Positions 59,973-64,000 of a stretch of 64,000 nucleotides of DNA are shown here, piece after piece. The notes below the pieces were generated by a model. That model was not told the origin of the DNA. It saw nothing but the letters and a program-made list of their open reading frames with translations, and made no database searches. The position numbers and the translations under genes were made by a program. The DNA is from Rhabditophanes sp. KR3021 (taxonomy: Eukaryota > Nematoda > Chromadorea > Rhabditida > Alloionematidae). The stretch is from NCBI GenBank assembly GCA_963281155.1, contig CAUJLY010000003.1:6572001-6636000 (forward strand). Reading direction: 5' to 3'. Numbering within the stretch: the stretch's first letter is position 1; the number at the start of each line of letters is the position of its first letter.

Positions 59973-61793
59973 AGTTTTTTCTGTATATTTTAAGTTATTA
60001 CAAATATAAAAAAATGATTTATGATGCAAAATAGATATAATAGATGAAACGAATGTTCATATCTCTTGAAAATCATTCTCTTAAAATATTTCTTATCAAA
60101 AGAATTAGGGAGTGTTCAATAATAAAGTTAATAGCCAAAAACTGGTGATAACTTAATATTAATACAAAAGTGAGTAATACAATCCCCTTTAAGCACTAAG
60201 AGATCAGAATATAGTGGTTTATAGATCAAATATTTATTTTACCAATATTTAATTCTTATTTTTTTTGCTGAATCATAATACCAAAGTGGGTTTTAAAATT
60301 CAAAGATAAAATTGATGAATCTATTATAAATAGCAAAATACCACTTTTTTTATTTTTCCATAGAACTAACCAAATCTCGATGTTAGATATGTTTTGGAAA
60401 GGTTTCAGAATTCTTAAAAACCCATTTTTTTGTTTTTGATTTGGGCGGTTTTTTAGAGGTTGGTGGATAAAGGAGGTCAAAAAAAAATTGTCGTACAACA
60501 AAGTTATGATAATCATTGGAAAGAACATGAAAAATTAAGTATATTTTCAAAAAAAACATTTTGATTTTATCGATGCATGGAGGAGAGCAAAAAGCAGATA
60601 GATTAAAAAAAGAAGGAAAATTTTTGTCCCCATTCTTATCTTTTGAAATATTTATTGTAACACTTAAATCTCTATTGCATCAGAAAGAGCTACAAAAACG
60701 GTAATGACCAAAATTTTTCTTAGCCCATTTTTACCAGATCCATGAGCAGTCACAAGTTCTTTTAAAAATAAATCTCTTTCGAATAATTTTGAATAAAGGT
60801 ATCAAAGCTTTTATATTGGCTAAATATGAAATAATACCTTTTTATCATACAAAAAAAGTTTAAAAGGGAGAACGTATTAAACGTAACGCTGCGAAGCAGT
60901 GTATTCGACTAGTTCTAAGAAAATATGACGTAGCATTTTAAGCCAGAGTTATTAATCAAGACACAAAACTCCAATAAAGCTTCATTTCAAGCGGTATTCA
61001 TGAATTTATTACAAGATATTATTTTATTCAAGTATTGTAAATTATTCCAAAGTTGTTTATCAGTGTCTTTAGCATACTTGACTTGAAGATACAAATACTA
61101 AACTAAGATAAACATCAAATCACATTACGATAACACTTAACCACAGAAACATATATTTATTACTTAAAAAAGTAAGCCTACAAATAGAACTTTCAATAGT
61201 ATAGTTACGATTCACTAAATCAACCAATAAGTCATAATCTTTTTTTATGAGATTACAATTTTCGCAAAGTAAATATTTATGTACAAATCTGTTTTGTTTT
61301 TTATGAATTGAAAGTATTTTATATTTTTCATGAAGGGATCGTTTGCTGTTTTTTACATTACTTTTATAAATTCATTAATTAACCAAAATATTTATATTTA
61401 TAATTTCTTATGCGATAAAAAAAGTGGCCTATAAATGATTGTAAATTTTTTCAAAGTGTATATGATAATCAGTTATAAGCATTTACAAGAGCACTTGATA
61501 AGCATAATTAGTGCTTAGTACAATTGTTTATCAAATAAATCTTTGTATTGTAAATATCAAGAAGACATACTCATTTTGAATCATATAAAATAGTCACCAT
61601 TATTTGTCAAAAATTTAATCATATTATTCATACATTACCAACCAAAGAGCTATAAATTCAATCCCACATCTTTTTTCAACATTTAAAACCTCAATACAAA
61701 CACACTAGACAAAATAAACAAAAAACGAAATTCAATACAAAGAGCCTCAAATAAACTTTATATATTTTAAAAGAAAACATTATCATCATCCGT
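59973..61793. other. Intergenic, AT-rich
   Basis: 1.8 kb with no supported ORF. It contains a second copy of the dispersed repeat (about 60400-60570). Confidence 0.4.
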
Positions 61794-64000
61794 TCAGACC
61801 TTGCCATTTGAATTGGGAAACGTTTCATTAATGTTAGCATTTTCTTTTGGTTCTGCTTCCGCACTCTTTTCGTCCTGTTTGCCATCTTCTTTGCTCTTCC
61901 CATTTGTATTTTTGGAAGTCCGACGAACATTTAAGTTTGAGAATAGTGGTGTACACTTTAACATATCTTTCAATTGAATGCATTCATAATTCTCAATACT
62001 TTCTTGGAATTTGTTTATCCATAACTCCTGAACAAGACATATAATAAATAAACTAATAAGGAAACAAAACTTACTTTATCTGCTTTGTCAGTAGCCTGGA
62101 AAGTATTAACACTAACAACTTGATAATATCTAGTCAGATGAATGACGACAAAAGCATTCTTTAGGTTTGAAGAACCTGTATTTGGAGTATCTGCAGATTC
62201 AGCATCGCAAAAGACACACGAATCTAATGGGATGGGTTGTTTGATGACGGTGTACATTTCATTTTTTGTCGTTCCGACGTTGCTTCCTCTTTTGGCTTTA
62301 GCGTTGGTCTTTTTCGGTTTGGTCATTAGGAACATGTCGTTGAAGAGGTCTAAACTTTAGATAAGTAATGTGTGTCAAAGATGGACGTTTATTTCGCCAA
62401 CACAAATGTCAACTGTTGTCAAGAATCATTTAAAAAGTCCGAGAGGGTTTCACATTTTTTAAAGGGATTAATTTACGCTACCCAAGTATTTTTGTAGTTG
62501 TTTCTATAGTGATATATTTATTTGTCATTTGATTTATGACGTTTACCAATTATTGGCTCTTTATTTTAGTTGCCATTCACTCAAACTCGTAAACTATGAA
62601 GAAAACTTATGTCAAGAGCGATGACAAAGGCACTGCCAAGAAAAATCTCAAAAGAAATAATGATAACATGTATTTGTTTCAAGGTATGCGACGTCTGTCT
62701 TACCAAACTACAGGAAAGAGCCATCTATTGTTGATTAAAAGGCGTTGTATCTTGGAAGAAGACTAGCTCCGCAAGAGGAAGGTAAGTTGGGAATTTTAAA
62801 TAATGAATAATTGTTTTAGCACCTCCTTCACGCTTAACCCAAGATCTTAACTCCAATGGAGGAATAGTAGCGAAACCTATGCCGATTAGAAATTGAAGGA
62901 GACGATCAGTTGTTAGTTAAATCTGGAATTCAATTGGAACTTAACAAGAATATACATAGCCACTTTCGATGATGTCTTGAACTTAGCAATCGGAAACATC
63001 TCCTCGGTCTATGTTAACAATTTAAGTCACAAGCAAGTAAAAATGATAGGTCAACATTTGAAGGTGTCAATCAATGCCGAGGAACCTGACTACGAAATGT
63101 CAACTTAAATTTATCAAAGCCGCATTAATGGAGCGTCATACGGAAAGAAAAATGTTCCGGGGGAGTCTTTTGCATGTATTGCAGGGCGATATTGTGTAGA
63201 AAAGGTGAATTAGCTCATCTCATTCACCGACATACTTGGGAAGAATTACGTGCAGCTGAGCTAAAGTTTAATAGCACCTTCAAAGCATTGACTGGTTGGA
63301 GAATTGCTTCTATGGAAAACAGGCTCATGTATATTTTCTGCCCGATTCAAGAGACGACGAAAATGTTACTACTGTCCAAGAAGCTTCTAAAGAAAATGTG
63401 CTTTAGGTAGGAGAGTCTAAAAGTGATATTGAAAAGCACTTCGGTGTGGTGAATCGTGTTCTAAAGAATGGTAATTTGTTCAACAGGAAAGAGTCTAGAA
63501 TTAACCAAATCAAACCCACTCAGCCAAAACTCTTCATCCAAAACTTGGGATTTACCTTAGCGAAAAGATTAAAATGGCAGATCACAAATTGTGACCACGC
63601 AAAATGTAATATGTCTGAAGTGTTATCTTCTCAATCATGTCAATGCATGCGCTGCTTCTGGCATCTTAGTTAAAAAGATGTCCAAGGTCAAGATTAGTTG
63701 TGACGATCAATTTAATGATTATTTTGTTTCCCTCTAAAGCTAAGTAAATTTCCTTTCTACATAATAGATTAGTTTAAAGTTTTTTACTCACAAGCTTCGC
63801 AGTCACTTAGTTTGCCTCCACTTTCGATTATTTGTAAATTACCATTGTGGTTTAGTTTTCGACGGGGATGCGCTAGTAGATTTTCGCAGAATTGCCTATT
63901 AAGTATATTCTTCAAAAAGTCTGGCATGAAAGTCTTTGACTCTAGTTCCAAAATATTAGGCCATACGACTTGATTCTGCAAATGCTGAACCAACTCAAAA
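61794..64000 (-). CDS. PLEKHG5-like RhoGEF, C-terminal part
   Basis: Three exons are in the window: 63792-64000 (open at the edge), 62075-62349 and 61794-62027. The first ends the DH domain and begins the PH domain (LLAHPRRKLNHNGNLQIIES). It joins across a 1.4-kb intron at GEA-type TGC GAA GCT T|AC to give CEAYLFNDMFLMTKPKK. The PH domain continues with KQPIPLDSCVF, NAFVVIHLTRYYQVVSVNTF and ELWINKFQESIENYE. A 55-residue hydrophilic tail ends the protein. The order and phrases such as FLMTKPKK and VIHLTRYYQ match PLEKHG5 (Syx/Tech), a RhoA exchange factor. The N-terminal part is outside the window. Confidence 0.8.
62596..63721 (+). pseudogene. Decayed unknown gene nested in the PLEKHG5 intron
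   Basis: Plus-strand coding-like stretches in changing frames: MKKTYVKSDDKGTAKKNLKR, then LTQDLNSNGGIVAKPMP, GDDQLLVKSGIQLELNKN, NISSVYVNNLSHKQVKMIGQ, ELRAAELKFNSTFKALTGWR, FNRKESRINQIK, and a last part with LAKRLKWQITNCDHAKCNMS then CYLLNHVNACAASGILVKKM. Some splice-like sites exist (GTAAGT at 62781, TTTTAG at 62819), but they cannot explain all the shifts. The family is not recognised; see the finding on its relative at 30427-31153. Confidence 0.5.

Noticed and set aside
63174..63410. Mad1-like C-terminus
   Set aside because: The ELRAAELKF ... ALTGWRI phrase is suggestive, but the flanking frames do not support the Mad1 order.

Overview
The window is nuclear DNA of an AT-rich, gene-dense invertebrate animal. 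The evidence is short GT-AG introns (mostly 40-150 bp), a eukaryotic-type tRNA-Cys, and animal-specific genes: moesin, a class IX myosin with RhoGAP, a Scratch zinc finger, a PLEKHG5-type RhoGEF and a plexin fragment. An ecdysozoan is my best guess from the small intron size and the decayed CK1/TTBK-like, F-box-like and arrestin-like copies. The 3' splice sites are loose (TTTCAG, TTTTAG, TTTAAG all occur), so a typical Caenorhabditis-like nematode is unlikely. I cannot fix the lineage from sequence alone.

0-12 kb, mostly plus strand: the 3' part of moesin, a CCDC92-like coiled coil, a TMEM256 homolog, a divergent SH2-like protein, an unknown minus-strand membrane or secreted protein, a broken CK1/TTBK kinase copy, a BRMS1/Sds3-like protein and Timeless. 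12-21 kb, minus strand: the complete six-exon myosin IX and an aldo-keto reductase, with a candidate 36-residue secreted peptide between them. 22-30 kb: a RING protein, tRNA-Cys, a dead non-LTR reverse transcriptase, secreted proteins of unknown role, a KEN-box protein and a second tiny secreted peptide.

30-46 kb: scratch (minus), then a housekeeping block: CFIm25 (mRNA 3' processing), GST kappa, a PZP/PHD chromatin reader, SNAPC1 (snRNA transcription), DDX46/Prp5 (splicing) and an unknown 337-residue protein. CFIm25/GSTK and SNAPC1/DDX46 are tightly divergent pairs. 47-57 kb: a secreted TolB-like (PD40) propeller protein made of two tandem homologous halves, with cytochrome c heme lyase nested antisense in its last intron, two arrestin-fold paralogs and a RING protein. 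53-60 kb also holds one intact EGF-transmembrane gene, three decayed relatives and a plexin fragment. 61.8-64 kb: the 3' end of a PLEKHG5-like RhoGEF, whose intron holds a decayed plus-strand gene.

Most intact genes are single-copy cell-biology genes. The accessory signal is decay: at least eight broken copies or fragments. Two of them, in introns of scratch and PLEKHG5, belong to the same unrecognised family. All exon joins were made by eye from reading frame and GT-AG sites and have not been checked against RNA.
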